Assembly: GCF_019659805.1 (NCBI RefSeq)
Contig: NZ_JAIFRO010000003.1
Span: 110,124-174,123 of the forward strand
DNA length: 64,000 bases
Reading direction: 5' to 3'
DNA from: Bartonella raoultii
GTDB taxonomy: Bacteria > Pseudomonadota > Alphaproteobacteria > Rhizobiales > Rhizobiaceae
The translations under genes were made by a program, and so were the position numbers. The notes under the pieces are model-generated. The model was given only the letters and a program-made list of their open reading frames with translations, did not search any database and was not told the DNA's origin. Position 1 is the first letter of the stretch. Every line of letters begins with the position of its first letter. Positions 54,677-61,625 of the stretch are shown here, piece by piece.

Positions 54677-55088
54677 ATGTATAGTTTGGGTAGTTTGGAA
54701 GAACGTCCCAAAAGGTTAAACGGTTTTGCTGTTCATAAGTACCGTATCTTTTGTCGTCATATTCTTGCTGTCTGATCTCATCTAAAAAAAAACTATATGC
54801 AGAACTATGTTTTACAAAGTCATGAGGTATAATGTCGTTAAAACATTGTTCTTCACGTTCTTTAATGTAGAACTCAGCAAGATCTTCAGAGATATCTTCA
54901 CATCTGTTATTTATTGGTTCGATGCGCATGATTTTGATGGCATTATCGGCTTCATCAATAAAGTCGATAATGTCTTTTTCTTCGTAGAAAGGTCCTGATT
55001 TTGCCAGATTTTGTGCTTCATTTTCGCACATGACTAAAAGAATCTCATCAGAATTTATAAAGATTGGTTTGTCCACAACTGCCTCCAT
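54666..55088 (-). CDS. Phage early protein of unknown function
   Basis: This 140-residue acidic protein has many Asp/Glu (YEEKDIIDFIDEADNAIKIM, CEDISEDLAEFYIKEREEQ) and an aromatic C-terminus (YPNYTWRF). I recognise no family. It is the first gene of the reverse-strand early operon and starts close to the left operator pair, so it should be controlled by the phage repressor. ATG 55088 is preferred over TTG 55103. Acidity would fit a host-protein inhibitor or DNA mimic, but that is only a guess. Confidence 0.65.
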   Translation of the reverse strand: MEAVVDKPIFINSDEILLVMCENEAQNLAKSGPFYEEKDIIDFIDEADNAIKIMRIEPINNRCEDISEDLAEFYIKEREEQCFNDIIPHDFVKHSSAYSFFLDEIRQQEYDDKRYGTYEQQNRLTFWDVLPNYPNYTWRF

Positions 55089-55133
55089 AGAGCCTATTGG
55101 CAATGGTTAATTTATAAGATATGAGGCAATTTT

Positions 55134-55171
55134 TACCAAAATGGTAATATTTAGTCAATACCAAAATGGTT
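55134..55171. promoter_or_regulatory. Left operator pair of the phage repressor
   Basis: Two 13-base sites, TACCAAAATGGTA (55134-55146) and TACCAAAATGGTT (55159-55171), are spaced 25 bases centre to centre between the divergent genes at 55088 (reverse) and 55207 (forward). The same arms recur at 55622-55667. Confidence 0.8.
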
Positions 55172-55195
55172 ATTTTATTTTATTTTATTTTATTT
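55171..55195 (+). repeat. Five perfect TATTT repeats
   Basis: TATTT is repeated five times without interruption, beginning at the last base of the second operator and ending one base before GAAGG, the ribosome-binding site of the 41-residue gene. Copy-number change by slippage would alter promoter or leader spacing. Confidence 0.9.
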
Positions 55196-55206
55196 GAAGG
55201 TAAAAA

Positions 55207-55332
55207 ATGGATCAAGAACGATCAATTAATAGACGAATACTAGAGTTGTGGAACAAATTGACAGAAGATGAAAAAAGACAATTTATTCTTTTTTATCTTG
55301 ATAAAATGAAGAAAGGAGATCAAGGAGTTTAA
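55207..55332 (+). CDS. 41-residue phage early peptide
   Basis: This short frame is MDQERSINRRILELWNKL followed by TEDEKRQFILFYLDKMKK and a short tail, a highly charged helical peptide. ATG 55207 has GAAGG 6 bases upstream. It sits directly behind the left operators and a TATTT tract, like a lambda N-region early gene. Its 3' end overlaps the repressor gene by 50 bases tail to tail. I recognise no family. Confidence 0.5.
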   Translation: MDQERSINRRILELWNKLTEDEKRQFILFYLDKMKKGDQGV

Positions 55333-55585
55333 TCTTATTATCATAGCTTAGGTGCTCTAACATATCTTCAATTTGTTCATCTAAGCTATTAAGCTCTTGT
55401 CCTGAAAATAGCAATTGCTTTGGTGTAACCTCTAAATGGGGTGCTAAACGTACAGCCCACTCTTTCGTTAGTTTCCTCTGGCCATTTTCTAAACGGAAAA
55501 TTTGTGGCTGACTAGTTCCCGCTAGCTCGGCTAATTGTTTTGAAGTTAAGCCTATTTTTTGTCTGAAAAATTTTAAATTATTCAT
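55283..55585 (-). CDS. Phage repressor (CI-like, XRE family)
   Basis: This 100-residue protein has an N-terminal helix-turn-helix (FFRQKIGLTSKQLAELAGTSQPQIFRLENGQRKLT, about residues 5-40) and a short helical C-terminus without a LexA-type protease domain. It is therefore not expected to be induced by self-cleavage. It is divergent from the Cro-like gene across an operator pair. A second pair of the same sites lies downstream of it. ATG 55585 gives the standard N-terminus MNNLKFFRQ. Confidence 0.8.
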   Translation of the reverse strand: MNNLKFFRQKIGLTSKQLAELAGTSQPQIFRLENGQRKLTKEWAVRLAPHLEVTPKQLLFSGQELNSLDEQIEDMLEHLSYDNKIKLLDLLSSFYQDKKE

Positions 55586-55621
55586 GATTCTTATCCTAAT
55601 TAAAAAAAATATCCTTTCAAA

Positions 55622-55667
55622 TACCAAAGTGGTAAAAATAACTTGCATTTATAATACCAATACGGTA
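55622..55667. promoter_or_regulatory. Right operator pair between repressor and Cro-like genes
   Basis: TACCAAAGTGGTA (55622-55634) and TACCAATACGGTA (55655-55667) share the TACC-N5-GGTA arms of the left pair and are 33 bases apart. They occupy the space between the divergent repressor (55585) and Cro-like (55677) starts. Confidence 0.8.
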
Positions 55668-55676
55668 AAAGAAGGA

Positions 55677-55928
55677 ATGTCTAAGCTAAAATCATATTTA
55701 TCAAAGAATAACATTACCTATGCTGAGTTTGCGATTTTGGTAGGTGTTACTCAAACATCAATAGCTCGTTATATAAATAGAAAGAGGTTTCCTCATCCTA
55801 GAATAATACAAAAAATAGCAGAAGTTACAGGTAATTACGTAAGTCCTAGTGATTGGTATCAAGAGAACTCTTCTTCATTTGTCACAAACTCACCCGTTCA
55901 TAGCGCGTGTGACATTTTACAGCCTTGA
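55677..55928 (+). CDS. Cro-like regulator
   Basis: This 83-residue protein has a Cro/YdaS-type helix-turn-helix (LKSYLSKNNITYAEFAILVGVTQTSIARYINRKRFPHPRIIQKIAEVTG) covering residues 4-52. It opens the forward early operon and opposes the repressor across the right operators. GAAGG lies only one base before the ATG, too close for a normal ribosome-binding site, so translation may be leaderless or weak. The stop precedes the next gene by 10 bases. Confidence 0.75.
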   Translation: MSKLKSYLSKNNITYAEFAILVGVTQTSIARYINRKRFPHPRIIQKIAEVTGNYVSPSDWYQENSSSFVTNSPVHSACDILQP

Positions 55929-55938
55929 GGAGATGATG

Positions 55939-56259
55939 ATGGCTGTAAATGAAGCGCATAAGAATGATGATGGGAAGCCTCGTTTAGATCTTATACCGCC
56001 TTTAGCTCTTATAGAAATTGGTCGTGTTTTAGAATTTGGGGCCAAGAAATACGGAGCAAATAATTGGCGTAATGGTATGGATTGGAGCCGGTTTCACGGT
56101 GCAGCGTTGCGTCATTTATTAGCATGGTTTGGAGGAGAGGGTAAGGATAGCGAGAGTGGTTTATCACACTTGGCACATGCGGCTTGTTGCATTCTGTTTT
56201 TAATGGAATGTGAGGCAAAAGAGATTGGTTGTGATGACCGTCCTCTCAGAATGAAGTGA
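55939..56259 (+). CDS. DUF5664 / dATP-dGTP diphosphohydrolase-like protein
   Basis: This 106-residue protein of a MazG-like helical family is common in phages: KPRLDLIPPLALIEIGRVLEFGAKKYGANNWRNGM, then RHLLAWFGGEGKDSESGLSHLAHAACCILFLM. The Glu and His positions for metal binding are present. Related enzymes trim dNTP pools during phage replication. Three in-frame ATGs cluster at 55933-55941. 55939 is 6 bases from GAGGAG and is chosen. Confidence 0.8.
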   Translation: MAVNEAHKNDDGKPRLDLIPPLALIEIGRVLEFGAKKYGANNWRNGMDWSRFHGAALRHLLAWFGGEGKDSESGLSHLAHAACCILFLMECEAKEIGCDDRPLRMK

Positions 56260-56270
56260 AGTAAAGGCTG

Positions 56271-56765
56271 ATGATTGGGATGCTTCATACAATTCTTTGC
56301 TTTGATCTAGGAACGAAGACCGGCTGGGCGATAAGTGGTGCTGATGGGAGTATCCTTAGTGGTAGCATTAATTTTAGATCACGCCGATTTGAAGGCGGTG
56401 GGATGCGTTATTTACGCTTTAAGAGATGGCTTACAGAAATCAAGCAGACAGCAGGGAGCATTGATGCGGTGTATTTTGAAGAGGTAAGGCGTCATGTTGG
56501 AACTGATGCGGCGCATGTTTATGGTGGTTTATTAGCAACCTTAACGGCATGGTGTGAACATCATCAGATACCGTATGAGGGCATTCCAGTTTGTACAATT
56601 AAGAAAGCGACGACAGGCAAGGGGAATGCGTCGAAAGAAGAGATGATTAAGGCAATGCGTGTAAAAGGGCATGCGCCTTGTGATGATAATGAAGCGGATG
56701 CTTTAGCAATTTTACATTTAATTAAAGAGAGGGAGATCTTAGAGCGATGCCCAGTAAAAAAGTAG
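56271..56765 (+). CDS. RuvC-like Holliday junction resolvase
   Basis: This 164-residue RNase H-fold nuclease has acidic residues in CFDLGTKTGWA, VYFEEVRRH and DNEADALAIL, the RuvC pattern. It would resolve branched phage DNA before packaging. It overlaps the next gene by 19 bases. ATG 56271 and 56280 are both possible starts. Confidence 0.85.
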   Translation: MIGMLHTILCFDLGTKTGWAISGADGSILSGSINFRSRRFEGGGMRYLRFKRWLTEIKQTAGSIDAVYFEEVRRHVGTDAAHVYGGLLATLTAWCEHHQIPYEGIPVCTIKKATTGKGNASKEEMIKAMRVKGHAPCDDNEADALAILHLIKEREILERCPVKK

Positions 56766-57112
56766 AGTGTGTAAAGTTTAATTCAGATCAGTTTTTAAAA
56801 GAGCTTATGGGTTTAAAAGCAACAGAGAAGGCAGTTTATACAACCGTTGTGTTGCTTATGAATGATAAGAAAGCGCCTCTTATCAATAATGCATCTTATT
56901 TATCAAGCTGGTGTGGGTGTTCAATAAAAACGTTTCAAAAGGCCTTAGAGACTTTAATAAGCATTGGTTACATCACGCGTTTAGAGAATGGGAACCTATG
57001 GCATAAGTCATTAGCTTTTGATTATAGCCTCAGTAAATTTTCAGAAAGAGCTTCAAAAGCAGCGAATATAAGATGGAGTAGGAAAAGAGAGGAGGCAATG
57101 CATGTCAACTAA
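56747..57112 (+). CDS. Phage replication-module winged-helix protein
   Basis: This 121-residue protein resembles the N-terminal domain of the next gene (FLKELMGLKATEKAVYTTVVLLMND, a helix-turn-helix, LETLISIGYITRLENGNLWH, then a SERASKAANIRW tail). The domain is like the DUF1376/replication-initiator type of phage primosome proteins. It overlaps the next gene by 11 bases. It probably arose by duplication and may act as a partner or regulator of the longer protein. Confidence 0.7.
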   Translation: MPSKKVECVKFNSDQFLKELMGLKATEKAVYTTVVLLMNDKKAPLINNASYLSSWCGCSIKTFQKALETLISIGYITRLENGNLWHKSLAFDYSLSKFSERASKAANIRWSRKREEAMHVN

Positions 57113-58154
57113 GTTGCCATGGACGAGGCTCTTCGCAGACAGGTGGGCAATGGTTGTTGATTATTTGCCTGCTGTAGAGGGCAATATTTATATGCGATTA
57201 CGATTACGTATGTTGCATACTGGTGAACCTCTTTTTTATAACATTAAAGTTTTATCTCATTACACTGGTTATTCAGTGAAGAAGTTTGAAGCAGCGTTAA
57301 ATGTCTTGCTTGAAGAAGGATATCTTATTCGTTTGGCAGATGGTCGCTTATGGAATTTAGATGTTGAGGAAGAACTCAATAACTGTAATGAAAATTTAGA
57401 TAAATCTTCAGAAAAAGCTTCAAAAGCAGCAAAAGCTAGATGGAATAAAAATAAAGATAAAAGTAATCATGATGCACGTGCAATGCATATGCAATCCACG
57501 TGCAATGCATATGCAATGCATGATGATGCCATTAACAATAACATTAACATATATAATAAAAAAAATAAAACTATCGTTTTATCAAAAAAAGAAATCGATT
57601 TTGAAGATTTAGAAACAAGCGATTTGGTTGGAGAGCCAATCGAGTGTGATGATGTTCAATCAGAACAAATCGCAACATCATCAGAAAACCAACCTCCTAT
57701 TCACGAGCAAGAAAACGTTCCTAAGAAAGCCAAGCGGGTTAAAACCGATAGAGGTTGTCGCTTGCCTGCTGATTTCGAACCGGATTACGATTTTGCACTT
57801 GCAGAGGGTTTGCCTCCAGAGCGTGTGAAAGTCGAAATTGCAAAATTTCGAGATTACTGGCGTTCAAAAGCGGGTGCTAATGCAGCCAAAACCGATTGGC
57901 AAGCGACATGGCGTAACTGGGTAAGAAATTCAAAAAAATACGAAATCAATCAACAAGGTAAAAATTATGGAAATTACACTCAAAAGCAAAAAAGCATTGG
58001 GGAACGTATCGCAGACAGCCTGCTTGATATCGGAAATCGAGGATACTTTGAAGCACATTCACGCGATGATACCACCACAGGAGTTCCCATTGGTTTTGAA
58101 GGATGGCAGCCAATTAACAAAACAGCAGGAAGCGATTGCTTTAGAGGCTGCTGA
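57102..58154 (+). CDS. Phage replication initiator-like protein (DUF1376 / DnaT-like)
   Basis: This 350-residue protein has an N-terminal winged-helix DUF1376-like domain (about 1-95, DYLPAVEGNIYMRLRLRMLHTG, LLEEGYLIRLADGRLW), a low-complexity linker (about 110-220) and a C-terminal DnaT-like helical domain (about 222-285, LPADFEPDYDFALAEGL, KFRDYWRSKAG, KTDWQATWRNWVRN). Such proteins load the replicative helicase. The linker DNA carries iteron-like repeats and an AT-rich tract, so it may also contain the origin. The last 62 codons overlap the next gene. Confidence 0.78.
   Translation: MSTKLPWTRLFADRWAMVVDYLPAVEGNIYMRLRLRMLHTGEPLFYNIKVLSHYTGYSVKKFEAALNVLLEEGYLIRLADGRLWNLDVEEELNNCNENLDKSSEKASKAAKARWNKNKDKSNHDARAMHMQSTCNAYAMHDDAINNNINIYNKKNKTIVLSKKEIDFEDLETSDLVGEPIECDDVQSEQIATSSENQPPIHEQENVPKKAKRVKTDRGCRLPADFEPDYDFALAEGLPPERVKVEIAKFRDYWRSKAGANAAKTDWQATWRNWVRNSKKYEINQQGKNYGNYTQKQKSIGERIADSLLDIGNRGYFEAHSRDDTTTGVPIGFEGWQPINKTAGSDCFRGC
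57475..57580 (+). other. Candidate phage replication origin
   Basis: Two 21-base direct repeats beginning CACGTGCAATGCATATG lie at 57475-57495 and 57497-57517 (period 22, so not in codon phase) and are rich in small palindromes (CACGTG, ATGCAT). They are followed by about 45 bases of nearly pure A+T (57531-57578). Iterons next to an AT-rich unwinding tract inside the initiator gene match the lambda O layout. Confidence 0.55.
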
Positions 58155-58590
58155 TCAGTTGCAGGAGCTATTCGCAGTGAAAGCAAGCAAAGAGGATATA
58201 GGCAAAGCTATTCGCATGCTGTCATGTGGTTTAAAAATATCGCAACAATCTGATCATGAGGGAATGGCATTAACCTATGGAATGGCTTTAGAAAAAGTTT
58301 CAGCATGGTCACTAATGACAGCAGTTAAACGGATTTTATGTGATGAGATAGACGGTTTATCGGATACGTTTTTTCCGAGCACGCGTGAACTTGTGAGGTT
58401 ATGTCGTGATTTGGAAGATAACCTTTTGAGACAAGCCAATATTGTACGCAAAGCTGTTTTGAACAGCCGTGAAAAGGCATTGAAAGCACAAGAAGCAAGC
58501 GATGCTTCAAAAGCGCTTAGCATTATTCAAAAGCACAATTTTGAACAGGTTTTAAGTGGGATAGGAGGCATAATAAAAACCATTGATTAG
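57967..58590 (+). CDS. Phage replication-module protein of unknown function
   Basis: This 207-residue, mostly helical protein (TKQQEAIALEAADQLQELFAV, DEIDGLSDTFFPSTRELVRLCRDLEDNLL) ends with an Ala/Lys-rich helix. The PSTREL segment resembles those in small helicase-loading or primosomal phage proteins, but I cannot name the family. ATG 57967 has AAGG 8 bases upstream. Its first 188 bases overlap the DnaT-like gene in another frame, which is unusually long for a phage operon. Confidence 0.65.
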   Translation: MEITLKSKKALGNVSQTACLISEIEDTLKHIHAMIPPQEFPLVLKDGSQLTKQQEAIALEAADQLQELFAVKASKEDIGKAIRMLSCGLKISQQSDHEGMALTYGMALEKVSAWSLMTAVKRILCDEIDGLSDTFFPSTRELVRLCRDLEDNLLRQANIVRKAVLNSREKALKAQEASDASKALSIIQKHNFEQVLSGIGGIIKTID

Positions 58591-58658
58591 CTAGCAAAAT
58601 GTTGAAAAGTAGAGAGGCTATTTGTATGGATATACGTTTAAATCGATAAAAAGGCACC

Positions 58659-58719
58659 GTACAAAGCGATTATTTAATTTTTTGATAATGATACGTAAAA
58701 ACTACAAAACGCTTTGTAC
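58659..58719. repeat. Inverted repeat in the intergenic region
   Basis: GTACAAAGCG (58659-58668) and CGCTTTGTAC (58710-58719) are perfect inverted 10-mers separated by 41 AT-rich bases. This could be a pair of regulator half-sites ahead of the gene at 58777. No T run suggests termination. Confidence 0.6.
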
Positions 58720-58776
58720 AGTTAAATTTAAGGTAAATAGACTATAGCGACAAAATACAAACTGGAATTAAAAGAT

Positions 58777-59238
58777 ATGGGTTTTTTTAAACATTTATTC
58801 TTAACAAATCATAAACCGCCCATGCAAAAAAAGTTTGTTGCAACGATAAGAGGGCATGCCCCGTGGGGGTTAGGAGTAGCAGAATATTTTTACAATCTTT
58901 ACGAATATGATGATGGAATGAGAGAATACGAAGAATTTGAAGGTGGCCAATATCATGAGATGCCTGAAACTGTAGATTACAGTAGCAAGGCGCAAGTGAA
59001 AGCGTGGATATACGGTGGTGATTTGCCAAGAAGCGTATTGAGTTGTGAAGCGCTGATTAATGAGGTTAATAAGAAAATCAAAAAACGCACAATGAAAGAC
59101 CGTTTGATTTGTGAGATTAGCAATGAAGGGGAGAAGAGTTATTCACAAGCTTATGATGATGATATAGATCGCGAGTTAGAAAAAGCACTTGATATTCAAC
59201 TGGGTAAATATCAAAACAGGAAAAAATGCAAAAAATAA
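58777..59238 (+). CDS. Phage protein of unknown function
   Basis: This 153-residue protein begins MGFFKHLFLTNHKPPMQKKFVATIRGHAPWG..., has an acidic, aromatic middle (YEYDDGMREYEEFEGGQYHEMPETVDYSS) and a charged helical C-terminus ending in KNRK-like basic residues. No recognised family, signal peptide or membrane span. It has its own leader with an inverted repeat upstream, so it may be separately controlled from the replication genes. Confidence 0.6.
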   Translation: MGFFKHLFLTNHKPPMQKKFVATIRGHAPWGLGVAEYFYNLYEYDDGMREYEEFEGGQYHEMPETVDYSSKAQVKAWIYGGDLPRSVLSCEALINEVNKKIKKRTMKDRLICEISNEGEKSYSQAYDDDIDRELEKALDIQLGKYQNRKKCKK

Positions 59239-59525
59239 AAAATACGTATTGACATTAAAGGCAGGTTCGTTTAGAAAGGCGTCAAGTGTTTAAAAACCAC
59301 GAGATAACTAGCGGATAAACCACGATAAGGTTTCTCCCATTTCTTAAAATACTGGCTGTCTTTTGTGCTTGTTAAGGCGTATAATGATTTATGTCGGGTG
59401 TGTTTATACTATACAAGACCCTTCGCGAGGGAAAAGTATAAGCAACGGACTAGTTACCGTGTTTTTAGCACCCGGCGCCCTTGTGGGCTGTCAATTAAAA
59501 ACTCTAAATAACTAGGATAAATATC
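59239..59525 (+). other. Structured leader / possible small RNA region
   Basis: This 287-base gap before the first YdcK-like gene holds a TATAAT at 59380-59385, a composite stem (TTATAC 59404-59409 with GTATAA 59436-59441, enclosing CCCT/AGGG around a TCGCG loop) and a second hairpin GCCC/GGGC (59477-59488). It could be a long structured 5' leader or a small RNA. I recognise no known riboswitch. Confidence 0.45.
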
Positions 59526-60236
59526 ATGACATATATGAATGGTTTTCGTCACGCTCTTATTAAAGCTATTGCAGATAACATGGGAGCAACTGATACTGGC
59601 CCCGTTCCTCCTAAAAAGCAAGGCGTTCCAAAAAAATATGAATTTACGGGCGAGACGATTGTTGCAGGTATTCACACATTAAGACGCATTAGAGCTATTA
59701 GAGACTTTGCAGATGTTAAAGCAGGCGACTTAGGTGGTTTTATAGAAAGCAGCGAACATCTTTCACATGATGGTGACTGCTGGGTTAGAGATAATGCTCG
59801 TGTCTGTCAGCGGGCTCGTGTTTATGGGAATGCGCAAATCGCTGGTGATGCGTGGATTTATGGTGACGCTCGTGTTTACGATAATGCAAAAATACATGAC
59901 AAGGCTTGGATAGACGGTTGTGTTTATGGGAATGCCGAGGTTTTTGGTGATGTACAAACGAATTACACCACTCGTATTTTTGATAATGCTAAAGTTTATG
60001 GTAAAGCAGAGGTAAATGGCAAGGTTTATGGGAATGCGCATGTTTTTGGCAATGCGAGTATTGAAAGCAGTGCAGAGGTTTTTGGAAATGCAAAGGTATT
60101 TGATAATGCTTCTGTCTATAGCGTTGCAAAGATACATGGGAATGCAAAAATTTGTGGAAATGCTAGCGTTTGTGACAATGTTAGTGACAATGTTGTGATT
60201 ACTGATCGTAAAAAACTTTCAGAGCAAGCCGCGTAA
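59526..60236 (+). CDS. YdcK-like beta-helix protein, copy 1
   Basis: This 236-residue protein has an N-terminal domain (about 35-85: KKYEFTGETI, RRIRAIRDFADVKAGDLGGFIE, LSHDGDCWV) that matches YdcK-type proteins. About 20 imperfect hexapeptide-like turns follow (ARVYGNAQIAGDAWIYGDARVYDNAKI and similar), predicted to fold as a left-handed beta helix. Related proteins occur in many phages and in E. coli YdcK, with no established biochemical function. No acyltransferase catalytic His is evident. An extra 34-residue N-terminus distinguishes it from copy 2. A terminator follows. Confidence 0.8.
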   Translation: MTYMNGFRHALIKAIADNMGATDTGPVPPKKQGVPKKYEFTGETIVAGIHTLRRIRAIRDFADVKAGDLGGFIESSEHLSHDGDCWVRDNARVCQRARVYGNAQIAGDAWIYGDARVYDNAKIHDKAWIDGCVYGNAEVFGDVQTNYTTRIFDNAKVYGKAEVNGKVYGNAHVFGNASIESSAEVFGNAKVFDNASVYSVAKIHGNAKICGNASVCDNVSDNVVITDRKKLSEQAA

Positions 60237-60246
60237 AAAAAGCAAC

Positions 60247-60270
60247 GGCGCGGCGGGGGCGCCTCTTTTT
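60247..60270 (+). terminator. Terminator between the two YdcK-like genes
   Basis: GGCGC (60247-60251) pairs with GCGCC (60259-60263) around a 7-base G-rich loop, followed by TCTTTTT. The two paralogues therefore have separate or read-through expression. Confidence 0.75.
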
Positions 60271-60319
60271 AAAAGATTTCCATTCACAATTTAACGAATA
60301 CTAGATTAGGGAGCAACCT

Positions 60320-60985
60320 ATGACCACTACAAATGTATCTAAAAAATATGAACTTACTAATGAAACTTACGATATTGAAGGGATTACTTTATACCGAATT
60401 AGAGCATTAAGAGATTTTGATGGTGTAAAGGCTGGTGATTTAGGTGGTTTTATTGAAAATGAAAGCAATCTCTCTCATGATGGCAATTGTTGGATATACG
60501 ATAATGCCGCCGTTTCACATGGTGCTATTGTTAGTGAAAATGCAAAAATACGTAATAACGCTTGTGTTTTTATGGAAGCAAGGGTAGCAGGAAATGCAGT
60601 AGTTAGTGATAAGGCGCGGGTTCTTGAAAAGACTGCTTATATTCACGGTAATGCAAAAATATGTGATAATGCAGCAATTTGTGGTGAAATTTATGGGAAT
60701 GCCATTGTTTGTAATAAAGCCATGGTATCTCCAGAAGCAAAGGTTTATGACAATGCAAAAATTTTGAATAGCGCTTGTGTTGGTGGCTTTATTTATGGGA
60801 ATGCAAAAATATCGGGGTCGGCTTGTATTTATCCCGAGGCGGAGATTTATGATAATGCGTGCATTCAAGGAAAAGTGAAGGTTTATTTCTCTGTAAAAGT
60901 TTTTGGGAATGCCGTTATTAAAGGCAATAAAAGAGTTTATAAAGATACTGATGTTAGTGAAGAAACTTTAGAAAAAACAGCATAA
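60320..60985 (+). CDS. YdcK-like beta-helix protein, copy 2
   Basis: This 221-residue paralogue of the preceding protein shares the N-terminal domain (KKYELTNETYDIEGITLYRIRALRDFDGVKAGDLGGFIE, LSHDGNCWIYDNA) and a beta-helix of about 20 turns (AKIRNNACVFMEARVAGNAVV, AKVYDNAKILNSA). The coils differ considerably in sequence between the copies. GGGAGCAACCT provides a weak ribosome-binding site. Function is unknown. A 9-bp terminator lies 38 bases downstream. Confidence 0.8.
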   Translation: MTTTNVSKKYELTNETYDIEGITLYRIRALRDFDGVKAGDLGGFIENESNLSHDGNCWIYDNAAVSHGAIVSENAKIRNNACVFMEARVAGNAVVSDKARVLEKTAYIHGNAKICDNAAICGEIYGNAIVCNKAMVSPEAKVYDNAKILNSACVGGFIYGNAKISGSACIYPEAEIYDNACIQGKVKVYFSVKVFGNAVIKGNKRVYKDTDVSEETLEKTA

Positions 60986-61022
60986 ATAAGGGGTTTGGGG
61001 TCTGGTCTTAAACAGAAAAAAG

Positions 61023-61053
61023 AAAGCCGTGTCCTTAATGAACGCGGCTTTTT
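61023..61053 (+). terminator. Terminator after the second YdcK-like gene
   Basis: AAAGCCGTG (61023-61031) pairs with CGCGGCTTT (61043-61051), with one G-T pair and an 11-base loop, and ends in five T. The AAGCCGT stem sequence recurs in two more hairpins downstream. Confidence 0.8.
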
Positions 61054-61091
61054 ACGCAATACACAATATTTAATCAACATCAAATCTATAT

Positions 61092-61625
61092 TACACATTT
61101 TGTGTATAATGGCAAGCATGATTAAGAAAAAACCGTATCAAAATGAAATGATACGGCTTTGAATCTAGAGAAATATGAAAAACTAACTAACAATAAAGGA
61201 GATATCACTTTAGTGATATGGTTCTAAATTACATATTTTATGTATAAACGCAATACAATTTTTATCAAATTGCTCTTAAAGTAAATGATGCTTGCTTTTA
61301 ATAGCGACGTTATTCTAAGTGTTTTCCTTTTAGTAAAAAACAAATCTTCGTTTTAAGATATCATTGTGAATTCAATATTGCCAATTTATTCATAATCTGC
61401 TATACAACATACAGATTTAAAAAGTGGAAAGCCCTTGCTCATGTATTACGTGAAAGGGTTTTCTTTTTATCTAACATCATCATAATCTTAAATCTTGATT
61501 TTCTTAATTATATGCAAATGCAACAAAGCCGTATCAATTGCTTTTGACACGGCTTCTGTTTTGTAATGCGTGATGTCCTTTTGACATCCTAATGAGACGA
61601 ATATCTCTATAATACATAATTTGTA
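61092..61625. other. Cluster of promoter-like palindromes and hairpins, possible small RNAs
   Basis: Three related palindromes that run into -10-like boxes occur at 61092-61110 (TACACATTTTGTGTATAAT), 61230-61248 (TACATATTTTATGTATAAA) and 61613-61628 (TACATAATTTGTATAA). Hairpins lie at 61133-61156 (CCGTATCA/TGATACGG), 61202-61219 (ATATCACT/AGTGATAT), 61526-61555 (AAGCCGTATCAA with one mismatch) and 61572-61588 (GATGTC/GACATC). No credible protein gene is present over about 0.8 kb. The pattern suggests repeated short transcription units. Confidence 0.5.
61427..61468 (+). terminator. Terminator within the hairpin cluster
   Basis: GAAAGCCCTT (61427-61436) pairs with AAGGGTTTTC (61454-61463), ten pairs with one G-T, around a 17-base loop, followed by TTTTT. 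No gene precedes it on this strand, so it should end an untranslated transcript starting upstream, for example near 61250. Confidence 0.75.
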
